Shown: positions 1 through 10,212 of the stretch, piece by piece
Layout of the letters: each line of letters starts with the position of its first letter
Position numbering within the stretch: the stretch's first letter is position 1
Assembly: GCA_021613335.1 (NCBI GenBank)
Contig: JAJTWR010000182.1
Span: forward strand, 886,001-950,000
Source: Whitmania pigra
Lineage: Eukaryota > Annelida > Clitellata > Hirudinida > Haemopidae
DNA: 64,000 nt
Direction: 5' to 3'
Position numbers and translations under genes: made by a program
Notes under the pieces: generated by a model
Seen by the model: only the letters and a program-made list of their open reading frames with translations
The model's database searches: none
What the model was told of the DNA's origin: nothing

Positions 1-90
1 TGCCCCCTCTTTAGAAAAAGCTGAAATGGTTTACCTGCTTTGCATCCTTCACATACTACAACAAAACGCTTGATTGAAGCTGTTGCTTAG

Positions 91-311
91 GTGGTGTTTT
101 TTTTTTGTAAAAATGTCGACAAATTTGTCGACAAGGGCCTTGAAGTTTTCCTTCTAAAGATTCCAATAATTGCTGACAACATTACATTTCCAGTCATACA
201 ATTTCCTTTTCGGTTGGACCAGGACCTTCGAAAAGTTAGTGAGGCCGTGATACATCGCCAGTTGATGTGTGCCACTTTCATTTTTACCCTGGGAACACAA
301 TCTTTGCCCAT
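91..311 (-). pseudogene. Degraded copy of the C-terminal part of a retroelement reading frame
   Basis: On the minus strand this stretch encodes a peptide with the run GKDCVPRVKMKVAHI. It closely matches GDCVPRLKMKVSHI near the end of the acidic retroelement-like frame at 20042-20442. The similarity is plain at the DNA level and stops on both sides. I read it as a fragment of the same repeat family, in the opposite orientation. No function is implied. The first bases of the window also share a short phrase (AAAAGCTGAAAT) with 23.4 and 23.9 kb, which suggests more scattered copies. Confidence 0.5.
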
Positions 312-419
312 GCATCATTATTGATTTGAAGCGAGCTTGTCGTCCTCCTGTAGTACCACCAAAATTCTTGATGAGAAAGATACTCAGTCAAACAAATAAT
401 AACATTAGAGACTCATCCC

Positions 420-612
420 GAGTCAAGTGAATACCTCGGATATTGTCTCAAATTAAATTTTATCACCAAATTATGATTGAAGAGCAGTGTCCATTCATGC
501 ATTTCCTGAACTAACAACGATTGCCTCCCGCTTTTTCATTCAGCAATTTCCCAGTCGCTCTTCAGACGTTTGAGGATGATCAAACACCCATTTTCATGAT
601 GCAAGAATTGTA
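420..612. other. Intergenic, no gene seen
   Basis: AT-rich sequence between the retroelement scrap and the tRNA-like SINE. No open frame of note and no recognisable element ends. Confidence 0.5.
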
Positions 613-688
613 GTCACAGAAACTCTTGCGAAAAGCTAGGATTTGAACTCCAAGTTGACTGCCTTAACCATTCGGCCATCGACGCCAA
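613..688 (-). repeat. tRNA-derived SINE head (pol III A and B boxes)
   Basis: Reading the minus strand, the sequence opens like a tRNA-Leu/Ser 5' half, with an A-box-like TGGCCGAATGG. About 17 nt later comes a B-box-like GAGTTCAAATCC. The spacing is far too short for a working tRNA with an anticodon arm, so this is a tRNA-derived SINE or a deleted tRNA pseudogene. The hAT element at 689-1918 is inserted exactly at its 5' edge. Confidence 0.5.
681..688. repeat. Left 8-bp target site duplication of the hAT element
   Basis: The octamer GACGCCAA precedes the terminal inverted repeat and recurs exactly at 1919-1926. Confidence 0.85.
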
Positions 689-1918
689 CAGTGGCGCAAC
701 TAGGGGGGGGCAGGGGGGGGCGCAAGCCCCCCCAGGCCTAATAGGAGAGACCCTGCAATTTTTCCAAATCCGATCAGTTTTTTTTTGGTGGGGGGGGGTG
801 GTAAGGGGATTTAACTGGTTTGAAACTTTGAGACAGAAGATAGTCAAACTCAGTAATAAATTATTAAAGATACAAAAAAGACTGTAGACAGAAGATAGTC
901 AAACTCATAATAATAATAATCTGTTCTATTTTTAATTCTTTATTAATTATAATTGGTAGTTTTGATTTAAACAGTTTCAAAAATTTTTCGACTGCGTCGG
1001 GCTTTCGTCCCTTGTCTAAACTTGAGCTCCCCCCTCAGCATTTTTCGCTGGTTATCTGATGATCAGATAATGTCGTTTTGACAACCCTGCCTTGGCTGCT
1101 CTTGATGCTTTGCAGAATGGCACAATGACTCCCGAGCTTTCGGAATTCTGCAACCTTCATGGAAAAGACGCTGAAACTGTGCAAAGACAGCTCCAATTCA
1201 CATCGACAAGTTTACGTGCTGATCAGTCTGACCCCAATGCGTGTATCGAACTACAAGATCTTTTCTGTGCCACAAGCATTCAGCCCGAGTTGCATATGCT
1301 CGATGTTGCTCTTACTCAGACATTTACGTCATCAGATGCAGAAAGGGCATTTTCTAAACTTCGCCTTATTAAAAGTCATCTCGGGACGACTATGTCTGCC
1401 TGTCGTTTGCAAAGTTTATTGAGAATATCTGTGAACAAAACAACTACTGCACTTCTTCCAGTAAATAAAATGGTGAACAGATTTTCACAGATTGATCTAA
1501 AAATTATTTTGTAACTGTAAACACATCAAAATGTAATTTAGACTACAACATTTCAAAATTGTTTTAAACTGTTTAGGATCTTAATTTTATATATAATTTA
1601 GATTAGGTGAAATGTTTAGGATATCAATCATATCATATTACAATTTTAAACATATCATAAACTTTTTTTTTACAGTTGCTTTAACTGGCTTGAAACTTTG
1701 AAACAGAAGATAGTCAAGCTCATTAATAAATTATTAAAGATACAAAAAAAGACTGCAGACTTATAAATAAAAACTTATAATAATAATCAGTTCTATCTTT
1801 AATTCTTTATTAATTAAAATTAGTAGTATTGATTTGAACAGTTTCAAAAATTTTTCGACTGCGTCGGGCTTTTCTAAACTTGAGCCCCCCCCAGCATTTT
1901 TCGCTGGTTGCGCCCCTG
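689..1918 (+). mobile_element. Non-autonomous hAT transposon with intact termini
   Basis: The element starts with CAGTGGCGCAACTAG and ends with the near-perfect inverse (the reverse complement of its end reads CAGGGGCGCAACCAG). It is flanked by the identical octamer GACGCCAA on both sides. An 8-bp duplication and CAG...CTG-type ends are the hallmarks of the hAT superfamily. Only the last part of a transposase is inside (1092-1514), so the copy cannot move itself. A segment of about 240 bp at 823-1063 is repeated at 1683-1912, so the 3' end of the element was duplicated internally. Confidence 0.85.
1092..1514 (+). pseudogene. hAT transposase C-terminal fragment (dimerisation region)
   Basis: This frame of 140 codons is uninterrupted and ends in TAA. 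Its second half contains SDAERAFSKLRLIKSHLGTT followed by MSACRLQSLLRIS. That is the typical C-terminal dimerisation motif of hAT transposases (a pattern like S-AERAFS-LK-IK--LR-TM---RL--L). The upstream catalytic part, the RNase H-like fold with its acidic residues and the BED finger, is absent. It is therefore a relic of the autonomous parent. It lies inside the boundaries defined by the target duplication. The first Met is arbitrary, because the true protein would extend upstream. Confidence 0.8.
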
Positions 1919-1926
1919 GACGCCAA
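1919..1926. repeat. Right 8-bp target site duplication of the hAT element
   Basis: GACGCCAA directly follows the right terminal inverted repeat and is identical to 681-688. Confidence 0.85.
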
Positions 1927-2306
1927 GAAAAGAAATTTAGTAGCATAACCTAGATGTTGTAACTAGGAAAATGGCCCAGGAAAACTGCTGGTTCTCAAGG
2001 GATCTCATTAACTAATTTAAATTATCTTTAAATATTTTTGTATCAACATAAGTTCTTGCAGCAAAATATTTATTGCGACACTATTTATTATATAAGTAAT
2101 TACAAAATAGAATGCGTCAATGTTAGTAAATGCAATATATATATAATAAATTTAAAAATTGTTTAAAACGTTATTGAAGTTATGAACGTTATTGTCATTC
2201 GACATCTTTGGTTTTTTCAGATATGAAGTACCATTGGCGTTATTTAAAATGTGCGATTTACAGGGAATATATTGCATATTTGACAGTTAATATAAAACAT
2301 TTTGAA
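1927..2306. other. Upstream region of duplicated gene copy A
   Basis: AT-rich sequence that is recognisably similar to 13.70-14.06 kb upstream of copy B, including a shared CGACATCTTTGGTTT. The duplication therefore includes 5' flanking DNA. No separate gene seen. Confidence 0.5.
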
Positions 2307-2831
2307 ATGTCAGTTGAATCAACCAGCATTGTAACAAGCAGTAAGATAATTTCATAACGGCATATAATGTGAACTTAAAATACGCGGAAATAATTTGTTT
2401 TACACTCACAGAATCAGAAATTATATGTACTTTGAGAAAATTACGTGATGTCATCATGGAACACGGCAAAGTATGAATAATAATAATTATTATATTTACA
2501 TGAAATGCTAGTTAAACATATATTTTAAACAGCTTCCGGGAAGCAACATGAATGAATTTGTGAAAGTCGCAGCGGCTCTTGGGTTCGAGAATGTTATTGT
2601 TTCAATAACTGATTATTTTAACTTTTTTTTTTTTTTTTCAGGTTTGAATTCGTTTATTTTCAAAAAACTATATTCAAATAGCCAAAAAAAATCACACCAA
2701 AAAAAGATTCACAAATTCATTAATGAACTGAGAGACGATGAATAATCGGAATAATGAATAAGCGATGTAATCAACGAGGAAAAAACCAGGATAATAAAAT
2801 GAATGATAAGGTGGAAATGTGGATAACAGGT

Positions 2832-5783
2832 TCAACAGGTGGATAGAATGTGTTTTTTAAGATGGGATTTAAATAGTGAGGAACTGTTTAGAGAAACAAG
2901 GGACGACGGCAGAGAGGAGAACAAGAGTGGACCTTTGCAACATATGGAGAATTTTTTGAAGGTGGTACGGGAAAATTCAGATCTCAATTGATTGGATGAT
3001 CTAAGATTGTAAGAGTGGACATCTGATGATTTGAAAAACATATTATTAAAGGATGGAGGCAGCAAGTTATGTTCATAATTGTATATGAAGAGGCAAGTTT
3101 GGAATTTATTGATCTGATATATATTTAGAAGTCCATTTGAAATAAAAAAGTCCTTTGTATGGGCACGTGGATGGAGACGAAATATAGTACGAATTATTCT
3201 TTTTTGGAGTGTAAGTAAGTGGATAAGTTTAGAGGGATAGGTAGAGGCCCAGGCGATATTACAATAGATGAGATAAGGATATATTAAAGAATAATAAAGC
3301 ATAATGAGAATTTTTTTATCAACAAATGAAGAGACCCTTGACATGATGCCAATGTTTTTTGAAATTTTGGAGGCAACGTAATTGATATGCAAAAACCAGT
3401 TTAATCTATCATCGATAATAATGCCGAGGAATTTGGTAGAGGTGACATGTTTAATCTGTAAGTTGTTGATGCAAGGTTGAATACTATGGGTTCTGTCCTT
3501 ATTTTTTGAGCAAAACAGCATAAAATTTGTCTTGTCGACATTTAAAGATAACTTATTGGCGCGAAACCAAGTGTCAACATTTGTTAACTCCCTATTGATG
3601 GTGATAATTAAGTCATTGAGATTTTTGCCAGAAGCAAATACATTTGTATCGTCTGCGAATAATAAAAATGTAAGTAAAGATGATGAGTTATGTAAATCGT
3701 TAATATAAATTATGAATAGCAAGGGGCCAAGAATAGACCCTTGAGGAACGCCACAAGCTACGTCACTAAACGAAGATTCAAACCCATTAAATTCTGTCAA
3801 TTGTTTACGACCCGACAAATAACTGGTGAACCACTTCAAGACACAACCACGCAAACCGTAATGATAAAGTTTCGACAAAAGTATCTCATGATTTACGGTA
3901 TCAAATGCCTTTGATAGATCGAGAAACACACCGATGGTGAACTCACCACGGTCCAGAGCGTCGGCAATTTTCGAATAAAGTAAAAGTAGAGGCATATATG
4001 TTGAGTGATTTTTTCGAAATCCGAATTGTTTGTTATTGAGCAGACTAAACCTTGATAAGAAGGATTCAACTCGACGATATACGGCCTTTTCGAAAATTTT
4101 TGAAAAATATGGCAGAATTGAGATAGGTCTGTAATTGCAGATCCTGTTCAGATCACCGGATTTATGCAATGGAATCACTTTGGCAAATTTTAAGTCATCT
4201 GGTACATATCCCGTCGACAGTGAACAATTGATCAGAGAGCTGAGAATATTAGAGATCAATGGGATGAATTCGCCAGCAATACAAGGATCAATACCATCAA
4301 GACCACAGCTATGGGAGGTCTTCAATTCTTTAACTATTTGGATGATCTCATCTGGCGAAACAGGGAAAAAAGACATTGTGGGAGATCTCGTAAGGAATTC
4401 ATGGAAGGATTTGGATGGAGGGATGATTTTCTTTGCCAAGTTTGGACCAAGATCGGAAAAATGTTTGTTGAATTGTTCAGCTATTTCAGTTGGGGAGTTT
4501 AGTTCGCATCCGTCGTCTGAATAGAATATGTCGGGAGCTTCAACTGATTTGCTCCCTCTAGACAAAATACCTTTTATGATGTTCCAAGTACCTTTTGGAT
4601 TTCCCTGTTGTCTCAGGAATTTTGATGAGAAATGTTGGCGAATTATAGCTTGCTTGATAGTTTTGAATCTGTTTCTGTACTTTGTGAATTTGATCTTGTT
4701 TTCTGGAGTTGGATTCTTTAGATATGTCTTGTACAGTTTGCTTTTTACTTTGCAAGATTTTAGGAGGGCGGGGGTCATCCATTCCTGTTTTTTAATTCTG
4801 GATTGAGAACCGACAGTTGTCAAGGGAAAACAATGATTGTATAGACTTTGATATTTCGATAGAAAAAGTTTGTAGGCATGAGATATATTTTGGGATTCAC
4901 ATTCTCTGGTCACATCACACAAGTCCACCTCAGTCAAGCATTCTTTAAATTTCAGTTTTGTTTGTTTATCTTGTTTTCTGTGCAGCTTTGGGGGCTCCAC
5001 TATTTTAATAGTCTCATGTAGTTTGATGTTGATGTGGAGAGGGAAGTGATCCGAAATATCATCAATAATTATCTTGGAGATGCATTTGCTGAGAGAGATA
5101 TTTGTGAAAATATTGTCTATAAGAGTGGCAGATGAGGGTCCAATTCTTGTGGGTTTGAGGAACACAGGCATCATGAAAAAGGAGTGGAGGATGTTTAAAA
5201 ATTCATTAGTGGGTTGACTGCTTTCAATTGCTAATAGGTTAATGTTGAAGTCGCCCATTATTATGGTCTTTTTGTTGTCTTTAATCGTATAAGACAAGAA
5301 TTCTGAAAACTCTTTGTTAAAAGATTTTAAGCTGTTTCCAGGTGGGCGATAAATAATTGCGACTACAATGTTTTCCCTTCTACGTTGGCTGATTGAGATT
5401 AGTTGATATTCAAAACCTTCAAATTTCCAGTTGGTCGTGTCAATGAGATTGAATTTAATATTGTCTTGGATGAAAAAACCAACGCCTCCTCCTAGGCCAC
5501 GGTCCCTGTTTTTCAAAACAAATTTGTAACCATCAATAGCAGGAATAGGATCACCATTTTTCAGCCAAGTTTCACTGACGCCGAGGATTTCTGCATGATA
5601 AGAAGATAACAGCAATTCTACTTCCTGGAGTTTATTTGAGATGCTTCTGCAGTTAATGTGCATTAGGGAAAGATCTGAGTTACAAATTTTGGCCATATTT
5701 TTAGTTGTAACATAATTTGCAACCTCGTAGAATTCCGGCAGGTAGGCATCCGGGTCAGATGAAGAAAAATCAAAGTCAGCCAT
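2832..5783 (-). CDS. LINE ORF2: AP-type endonuclease plus reverse transcriptase
   Basis: An uninterrupted 983-codon frame. The N-terminal roughly 260 residues form an exonuclease-endonuclease-phosphatase fold with HINCRSISNK, SETWL, IIYRPPG, GDFNINL and ISDHFPLHI. These supply the Asn, Glu, Asp and His residues expected of the nicking enzyme. The reverse transcriptase follows with KVIPLHKSGD, NYRPISILP, LDLSKAFDTVNH, GVPQGSILGPLLF and the catalytic FADD. The product is expected to nick target DNA and prime reverse transcription from it. ORF1 lies just upstream, with about 210 nt between the two frames. The start at 5783 is the first Met and fits the family. An intact frame of this size suggests recent activity, although ORF1 looks short at its N-terminus. 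Confidence 0.9.
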   Translation of the reverse strand: MADFDFSSSDPDAYLPEFYEVANYVTTKNMAKICNSDLSLMHINCRSISNKLQEVELLLSSYHAEILGVSETWLKNGDPIPAIDGYKFVLKNRDRGLGGGVGFFIQDNIKFNLIDTTNWKFEGFEYQLISISQRRRENIVVAIIYRPPGNSLKSFNKEFSEFLSYTIKDNKKTIIMGDFNINLLAIESSQPTNEFLNILHSFFMMPVFLKPTRIGPSSATLIDNIFTNISLSKCISKIIIDDISDHFPLHINIKLHETIKIVEPPKLHRKQDKQTKLKFKECLTEVDLCDVTRECESQNISHAYKLFLSKYQSLYNHCFPLTTVGSQSRIKKQEWMTPALLKSCKVKSKLYKTYLKNPTPENKIKFTKYRNRFKTIKQAIIRQHFSSKFLRQQGNPKGTWNIIKGILSRGSKSVEAPDIFYSDDGCELNSPTEIAEQFNKHFSDLGPNLAKKIIPPSKSFHEFLTRSPTMSFFPVSPDEIIQIVKELKTSHSCGLDGIDPCIAGEFIPLISNILSSLINCSLSTGYVPDDLKFAKVIPLHKSGDLNRICNYRPISILPYFSKIFEKAVYRRVESFLSRFSLLNNKQFGFRKNHSTYMPLLLLYSKIADALDRGEFTIGVFLDLSKAFDTVNHEILLSKLYHYGLRGCVLKWFTSYLSGRKQLTEFNGFESSFSDVACGVPQGSILGPLLFIIYINDLHNSSSLLTFLLFADDTNVFASGKNLNDLIITINRELTNVDTWFRANKLSLNVDKTNFMLFCSKNKDRTHSIQPCINNLQIKHVTSTKFLGIIIDDRLNWFLHINYVASKISKNIGIMSRVSSFVDKKILIMLYYSLIYPYLIYCNIAWASTYPSKLIHLLTLQKRIIRTIFRLHPRAHTKDFFISNGLLNIYQINKFQTCLFIYNYEHNLLPPSFNNMFFKSSDVHSYNLRSSNQLRSEFSRTTFKKFSICCKGPLLFSSLPSSLVSLNSSSLFKSHLKKHILSTC

Positions 5784-5994
5784 TTCTCAAACTTTTCTCG
5801 AACTTGTGGTCCCTCCCCACAACAGATGTAACATAAATCGTATTCACATCAGCCAAAACTGTTGAAACATGGTCTAAGTTCACGGGATCAATAGCGGAGA
5901 CAAATATAACTGAAAGTTTATCTTCTTCAATAAACAGAGACTCCACGATGAGAGGAAAAGAAAAGCAAAACACCAACATCAAAACAAAAAGAAG

Positions 5995-6564
5995 TTAGTA
6001 TTTTTCCAGGTCAAGGAGGTTTTGAACTCGAGTTGGTCCTGAGTTTTCACCTCTCTTCAAGTAGACGTGACCATTCCATGTCCATGCTGATAAAAGTTTT
6101 TTGTCCTTTACAAGTTTCCTGGCTCTAGCAAAGATTTCTGAGTTTGGCTTGGTTAAGTGTTCGTTGATGTAGATCTTTGACGTTCTATCCTTGTGCAGGG
6201 CTTTTCTCAGAGCATAGACTCTGTCTCTGACCATCTTTGAAGCGAAGGTGACAACTATTGGGCGAGGGCCACTTTTGCTGGGAATCCTGTAGCCAGAGTG
6301 TATGTCGCCCTCTGAGATATTTGCGCCAAGTTTTGAGTTGCAGCAATTGATAATTGCCTGAACTGTATCTCTTCGATTCATTCCCCGCTCCCGACTCGTC
6401 CCGTCACCGGAGGATGTAGCGACCACTTCAGCCAAAGACGCATCAGGCAATCCATAGATTACCAGATTGTTGGCTCTCAACTGTGTTTCGACTGCGTCTA
6501 TCCTCGCCTTGAGGCGAATGTTTTCCTCGCTGAGCTCGCTCACTTTACCAATCAATGTTTTCAT
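5995..6564 (-). CDS. LINE ORF1: nucleic-acid-binding chaperone-type protein
   Basis: A frame of 189 codons upstream of the endonuclease/RT frame on the same strand. It begins with a coiled-coil-like stretch (SELSEENIRLKARIDAVETQ). This is followed by the phrase NNLVIYGLPD, common to LINE ORF1 proteins with a coiled coil, an RNA-recognition-like fold and a basic C-terminal domain. Later segments (GYRIPSKSGPRPIVVTFASK, IYINEHLTKPN) fit that layout. The protein would bind LINE RNA and aid assembly. It may be truncated at the N-terminus, because coiled coils of this family are usually longer and the adjacent DNA is another element. Confidence 0.75.
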   Translation of the reverse strand: MKTLIGKVSELSEENIRLKARIDAVETQLRANNLVIYGLPDASLAEVVATSSGDGTSRERGMNRRDTVQAIINCCNSKLGANISEGDIHSGYRIPSKSGPRPIVVTFASKMVRDRVYALRKALHKDRTSKIYINEHLTKPNSEIFARARKLVKDKKLLSAWTWNGHVYLKRGENSGPTRVQNLLDLEKY

Positions 6565-6589
6565 TAACCATCTTAACCACTCAATGCTG

Positions 6590-7566
6590 TGATAGATGTT
6601 ACCGGAGGCCGGATCTGGTGCTCGTATCGCCGTCGACGGATGCCATCATTCTGGTGGAGTTGACATTCCCATGGGAGGACAGGCTGCAATACAGCAATGC
6701 GCTCAAAGCAGATAAGTACGCAGATCTGACGATGGACCTGGAAACGAGAGGGTACCGTACAGACCTCTTCCCAATCGAGATTGGCGCAAGGGGCGTGGTC
6801 GGCAAGTCGACTTAAGCTTTCCTCACTAAGATTGGACTGTCAAGCCGGGAGAGAACAAAGACTATGACAAAGATGTCTGAGGCCGCAGAAGCGGCTTCAT
6901 TCTGGATCTGGCACATGAGGAGCCAGAAGAAGTCTTAAGAAGCCACTGCAGGAAGCCGGGGAAAGCCGTCGGTCTCCGGTATGAATAATTCACCGAACGA
7001 CGGGGCCAAATCATTGGCCGAGAGACGCGGTGTTGTCGGGAGAAATGGGCCGGCCGCGGACTCGCGAAGCAACATGAAATGCGGATCAAACCGCAGCCGC
7101 GAATAGGCCCGCGGTCGGGTCCCGAAAATTTCTATCTCCGGCCGCCGCTACAAAGAAATTATAAGGCCCAGTTTGCATATATTAAGACGGTGTGAAGAAG
7201 CCACTGAGAGCTTTCATGACCGCTGTAGGTAAACTGGGGTGGAGGCGATCGACATAATAAGGCCAAAGAGAGCCTCGCATAGTCGAAGTTTGCAGGTGAT
7301 AAACAGGTTATATGGGACATGAAGAAGCCATTGAGAGCTTTCGCAGTCGCTCCAGTCCAAGACGGCAGTGACCGGCATAACAAGGCCGATGAGTGCCTCT
7401 CATAGCCGGCGGTAACAGTTGGGTCCAGATAGACCAAACCGACAGGGACATCCGGCTGATCACCGGATGCGGCCCACCCCCCGAAACTTAAGGAGATACA
7501 AAGGGCCGAAACGTTTGAAGACGGGGGAAACTCCGCTGAGGATCCCTGTCGGAGCTCCAAGGCGGA
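6590..7566 (+). mobile_element. 3' end of a LINE with a restriction-like endonuclease (copy 1)
   Basis: The first part encodes RPDLVLVS...ILVELTFPWEDR (6600-6815), then an in-frame TAA, then more family-like sequence (AFLTKIGLSSRERTKTM, EAASFWIWHMRS) up to about 6940. The P-D...E-L-T pattern at the C-terminus matches LINEs with a C-terminal restriction-like nuclease (R2-type superclade), not the jockey-type LINE next to it. A GC-richer 3' UTR follows to 7566. Two other copies of this UTR occur at 22.86-23.39 and 49.53-50.3 kb, in the opposite orientation. The 5' part of the element is missing. Confidence 0.65.
6603..6940 (+). pseudogene. Restriction-like nuclease domain of a LINE, one in-frame stop
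   Basis: The frame reads YRRPDLVLVSPSTDA, ILVELTFPWEDRL, RTDLFPIEIGARGVVGKST, then TAA, and goes on in the same frame to a second stop near 6940. The family-typical tail (a helical segment ending in a W-x-W motif, here FWIWH) lies after the first stop. So the TAA interrupts a once longer protein and is not its natural end. The predicted role is second-strand or target cleavage during retrotransposition. No upstream reverse transcriptase remains in this copy. Confidence 0.6.
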
Positions 7567-9752
7567 TTAATAAGTAACAGTTATTCAAATTCAAATTACA
7601 TAATACATCTGACAAATATGCGATTTTATATGACAAATAACTACATTGCATTCCTGCATTTGTTTTATATTACTTATTTATTTATAACAATCTAGACTTC
7701 TTCAACACCCATGAGTCGTATTTTGGAAGCGACATATCTTCAGACGATCATATATTCACCAGATAAAGTAATTAAGAACGAAGACATTCATAGAATCACA
7801 TTATTGTAAAAACCTGTTTTTAGAATTTCAGAATGAACTAGCATTACAAAAATGTATATTTTAAACAGCAACCTTGATCGTGCAATGGATTCCAGAAACA
7901 CGCACAGATTATGTCTTTGTCTGAAAGTGTTGAAGATCTTTCTCAGCAGGAGTAGAGCAAAAACTGTTGAAACATTGCAGAAAGATTGTAAATTAAAAAT
8001 TGAAAAAAATTGACTCGTTAAAAATTTTAAAATTTACTTTTTAAGACAATTTCCTCTTCTTGTGGATGTTTAAGCTGCCAAACATTCCTGAACCCAGACA
8101 CCCTCAACAAAAGCGAATCTGTGCCTGGTTGAAATATCATTGTAAGCAACACAATCATATTTATGATTTAATTAAGAAAAATAGACAAATCGATCTAAAA
8201 TATAAAAAAGTGACATAACTGAATTTTCTTCATCAGCCACTGATATCATTGAAACAATTAACCCTTGTTCTTTTGAGTATAAACAAATTCCAAATTACGT
8301 AGATTTAATCAGTTCTCCAGATAAGGTTCAAATTACTACAGTGATTAATTGACAAGATTTTTTTAATGTATATGAATCTATTTTATTTAATATTTCCATC
8401 ACGATCAACAATATGAGAAATATAAGAAAGTACATAGTTAAATGAAAATTCAAAAAGTGTATTCATTTTTTCCTGAAATAATTTAACTAATCTTATTTAA
8501 TACAACAGATGAAATTCGATGTTAATTATATAGAAAAACTATCGAATGTCCGCTTTATATATCCTCTTATCTTTGAGCGTTGTCATTCATACTTTATGTC
8601 TGCAAATGACGAAGAAGAAAAGATCCGGAGATTGAAAGATTTTTTAGTAGCATTTTCACACTCAGTGAGGCAAATTGTTCTAAATTAATTGTCTTGTTTA
8701 GTAACATTTTAAATTGAAAATAATATTTTTTAACGTAAGAATTTAATTAGATAATAACAGAATCATTGTAGAATAAAAGTAAAAATAAAAGCTGATGGTT
8801 TTGATTAACCGTTCAACTATCAGTTTAATAACTTTGCATTTAATATGTAAATTGTTTAACTAATTATGATCCGAATTACAGCAGGTTATACATTCTCAAA
8901 TTTAATTACCTCAACATTGTTTTTATAGAATTTATCAGAGGTTCAAATGTATGAAGATGGCGAGTATAAAATTCGGTATCCTACCAGCTTAGTAATATCT
9001 GGTTTAAACATATTTGTGTATAGTTTTGTTGTCTTTGAGAACATTCTAAGGGTTAGATACTTTAATTACTTCTTAGTTTGTGGTTTATTTAATATAAGTT
9101 TATATTGTAGAACCGCGTATATTCTGATGATATTCTGCGGGACCTGGAAAATCGTTATGGATGTGAAATTAAACCATATCTGTTAATAAAGGAAACTATT
9201 ACTCAACAAGATGTCACAGAAAAACTGAAAGACGAATTTGAAGATAAATTGAACAATTCGTTAAATAATAAAAATGACAATGCAGATGGGCCTGATTATA
9301 CTATTGAACATTATCTTTTTTATGAGGATTTTGTGAAGCATTTGCAAGTATTAAGCGTTGTACATACGGCAGCGGAAATGTGCCAAGAACTTCTTAAGGT
9401 TGGTTGAAATTTATTTAAATTTTAAAAAATTGATTGAGAATAAATGACTGAGAAATTTGAATGCCTTTTTTGAAAAAAACTTTAGACGAAGGGTGAATTT
9501 CTTGGCGTTGATTCCAATATATTCAGAAGCGAGAGATTTCCTGTTGTGATTTACCTTTACAATTCTGTTCGTTCGTGAATAACTTATAAGTAATTTATAA
9601 TTATTTTGATCTTCAGTTTAACTGAAATACAAACATTACTTTAATTACGTTTTAAAAACAGCATTATCTGAATAAATAATTTTTTTAATTAATGAAAAAT
9701 TCATTTAATAAGTTTAATTATAAAATAAATTTAAAAACATTTTGATCAATAA

Positions 9753-10212
9753 TCAAATTTTAATCCTACAAATCTTGCACCTCTTACCACACTTGTTGCA
9801 GACAACAATGGTAGTCATTGGTTCATCCCCACTGAGTGTCTGCACCTGATTATAAGTGGTATCTCTCTCACCACTTCTGCTGCACTTGAAATAATTGGAA
9901 CTGGATAAATTAGTCTTTGGGACTTGAGCTTCAAGGATTGATTGTTTCAGCATCTCTTCTTTGTGCTTCTTCACCTCGTCGCTTGCCATTTCGTCGGGAG
10001 TCATGCGAGCAAATCGTTCCGGAGCAATGACCCCCTTTAGCACGTTTTCCTTCAGCTTGGGATTTTTTAATTTCTAAGGTTGACAATTCTACTTCTGATG
10101 TGTATTTGGTGCCAGAATCTTTAAAATCTTCAAATATGCAACTTTCAATCTTGACTGCCAGTTGAGTGACATTGTCATTGGACTTTGAAAGTTGAAGGCG
10201 GCAGCTTGTCAA
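9753..10212 (-). pseudogene. TFIIS (transcription elongation factor S-II) retro-pseudogene
   Basis: Reading the minus strand, two frames join across one shift into a recognisable TFIIS core. LAVKIESCIFEDFKDSGTKY is followed, in a shifted frame, by NPKLKENVLKGVIAPERFARM, EEMLKQSILEAQ, TYNQVQTLSGDEPMTT and FVVC-like VVCNKCGKRCKIC. The QTxSxDEPMTT loop contains the Asp-Glu pair that stimulates RNA cleavage by RNA polymerase II. The first Cys pair of the zinc ribbon is damaged (CSRS instead of C-x2-C). There are no introns and at least one frameshift, and the N-terminal domain is missing. A processed pseudogene is the best reading. No poly(A) tail is visible. Confidence 0.8.

Larger units (their letters stand above)
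2623..6565 (-). mobile_element. Nearly full-length non-LTR retrotransposon (jockey/CR1-like LINE)
   Basis: On the minus strand the order is ORF1 (5995-6564), ORF2 (2832-5783), a short 3' UTR and a poly(A) tail seen as 16 T on the plus strand (2623-2638). ORF2 carries an apurinic-type endonuclease and a reverse transcriptase, which places it among the endonuclease-bearing LINE clades (jockey/CR1/L2 group). The element landed in exon 3 of gene copy A. The exact 5' end is uncertain, because the DNA upstream of ORF1 runs directly into another LINE fragment. Confidence 0.85.
2307..9578 (+). pseudogene. Duplicated unknown gene, copy A (disrupted)
   Basis: This is a paralogue of the gene at 14067-17185, and I do not recognise the family. 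Exons that align one-to-one with copy B, with the same phases, are 2307-2340, 2412-2470, 2533-2622 (cut by a LINE), 7696-7805, 7869-7987, 8046-8141, 8237-8325, 8509-8664, 8929-9051, 9111-9398 and 9486-9578. Shared peptides include NEFV..AAALGFENVI, LPNIPEPR and ENRYGCEIKPYLL. Exons matching copy B exons 4 and 5 are missing where the two LINEs sit. The counterpart of exon 13 goes out of frame and stops, and exons 14-15 were not found. The remaining exons still lack stop codons, so the damage may be fairly recent. A non-functional gene is inferred. Confidence 0.75.
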
